A stretch of 13,261 nt of DNA, from contig JAILBD010000135.1 in assembly GCA_024681275.1 (NCBI GenBank), positions 1-13,261 of the forward strand, given 5' to 3'. Positions within the stretch are counted from its first letter, which is position 1, and every line of letters starts with the position of its first letter. Both the position numbers and the translations under genes were made by a program. The notes under the pieces were generated by a model. That model ran no database searches. It had not been told where the DNA came from and saw only the letters and a program-made list of their open reading frames with translations. The DNA is from Erysipelotrichaceae bacterium (GTDB lineage: Bacteria > Bacillota_I > Bacilli_A > Erysipelotrichales > Erysipelotrichaceae). Positions 13,189-13,261 of this stretch are shown in pieces.

Positions 13189-13261
13189 ATGGATGGACCC
13201 ATCATTACCGTGGATGTCTCCAAGGGAAGCTGCCACTATCAGCCTTTCTTAGAAAAGGGAA
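13189..13261 (+). CDS. IS110-family transposase, N-terminal fragment (runs off the window)
   Basis: ATG at 13189 is preceded by AAGGAGG with a 7-base spacer. The 24 codons seen read MDGPIITVDVSKGSCHYQPF then LEKG. The V-D-V-S-K-G motif with the following aromatic/Phe-Leu strand is the opening of the RuvC-like DEDD domain of IS110-family transposases (PF01548), with Asp9 as the first catalytic acid. Such enzymes act with a bridge RNA in cut-and-paste or circular-intermediate transposition. Only the first residues are visible, so intactness cannot be judged. The strong ribosome binding site and the structured non-coding region upstream fit an element left end lying just after the hsp20 terminator. 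Confidence 0.75.
   Translation, partial: MDGPIITVDVSKGSCHYQPFLEKG

Noticed and set aside
13070..13252. A 60-codon plus-strand frame before and over the transposase start
   Set aside because: It has no ribosome binding site and no recognisable motif; it overlaps the IS110 start, which has a strong RBS and a VDVSKG motif in another frame.

Overview
The window looks like a chromosomal segment of a Bacillota (Firmicutes) bacterium of roughly even base composition, possibly an Erysipelotrichia-type lineage. That lineage call is inference from gene content, strong AGGAGG-type ribosome binding sites, a CIRCE-like heat-shock operator and Gram-positive envelope genes; no rRNA or other marker is present to prove it.

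Layout from left to right. (1) 1-509 (+) is the 3' end of a cell-wall-binding protein with three CW_7 repeats, closed by a terminator. (2) 618-3800 (-) is a four-gene run read right to left: a small acidic helical protein resembling a histidine-phosphotransfer domain, mnmG (tRNA wobble-uridine modification), a small two-helix membrane protein and an AIM24/TIGR00266-family protein. The first three genes overlap, and a 28-base gap precedes the fourth. (3) 3884-7252 (+) is one very large ABC exporter (ATPase plus FtsX-type permease with a ~700-residue extracytoplasmic domain), divergent from group 2. (4) 7283-9604 (-) is a three-gene envelope operon: a remnant lipoprotein with the N-terminus of a 5'-nucleotidase, a lipoprotein polysaccharide deacetylase and a membrane-anchored C39-like cysteine-peptidase-fold protein. 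It shares a bidirectional terminator with the ABC gene. (5) 9702-11340 (+) holds a histidine-phosphatase-family protein lacking its second catalytic His and a divergent cysteine-synthase-family enzyme. (6) 11357-12235 (-) is an alpha/beta hydrolase of the HSL type, divergent from (7) 12384-12800 (+), a small heat-shock protein (Hsp20) whose promoter overlaps a CIRCE-like operator. (8) 12801-13188 is non-coding and leads into 13189-13261 (+), the first 24 codons of an IS110-family transposase.

The strongest candidate for something unusual is the ~350-base structured non-coding stretch before the IS110 transposase. It is where an IS110 element would encode its bridge (guide) RNA, and it contains hairpins, a long-range stem and short repeated words. 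Other points are three genes that appear to be leaderless or nearly so, an in-frame collapsed 5'-nucleotidase, and several enzymes with substituted key residues (Hpt-like protein, histidine phosphatase, CysK homologue). No CRISPR array, tRNA or rRNA was recognised.
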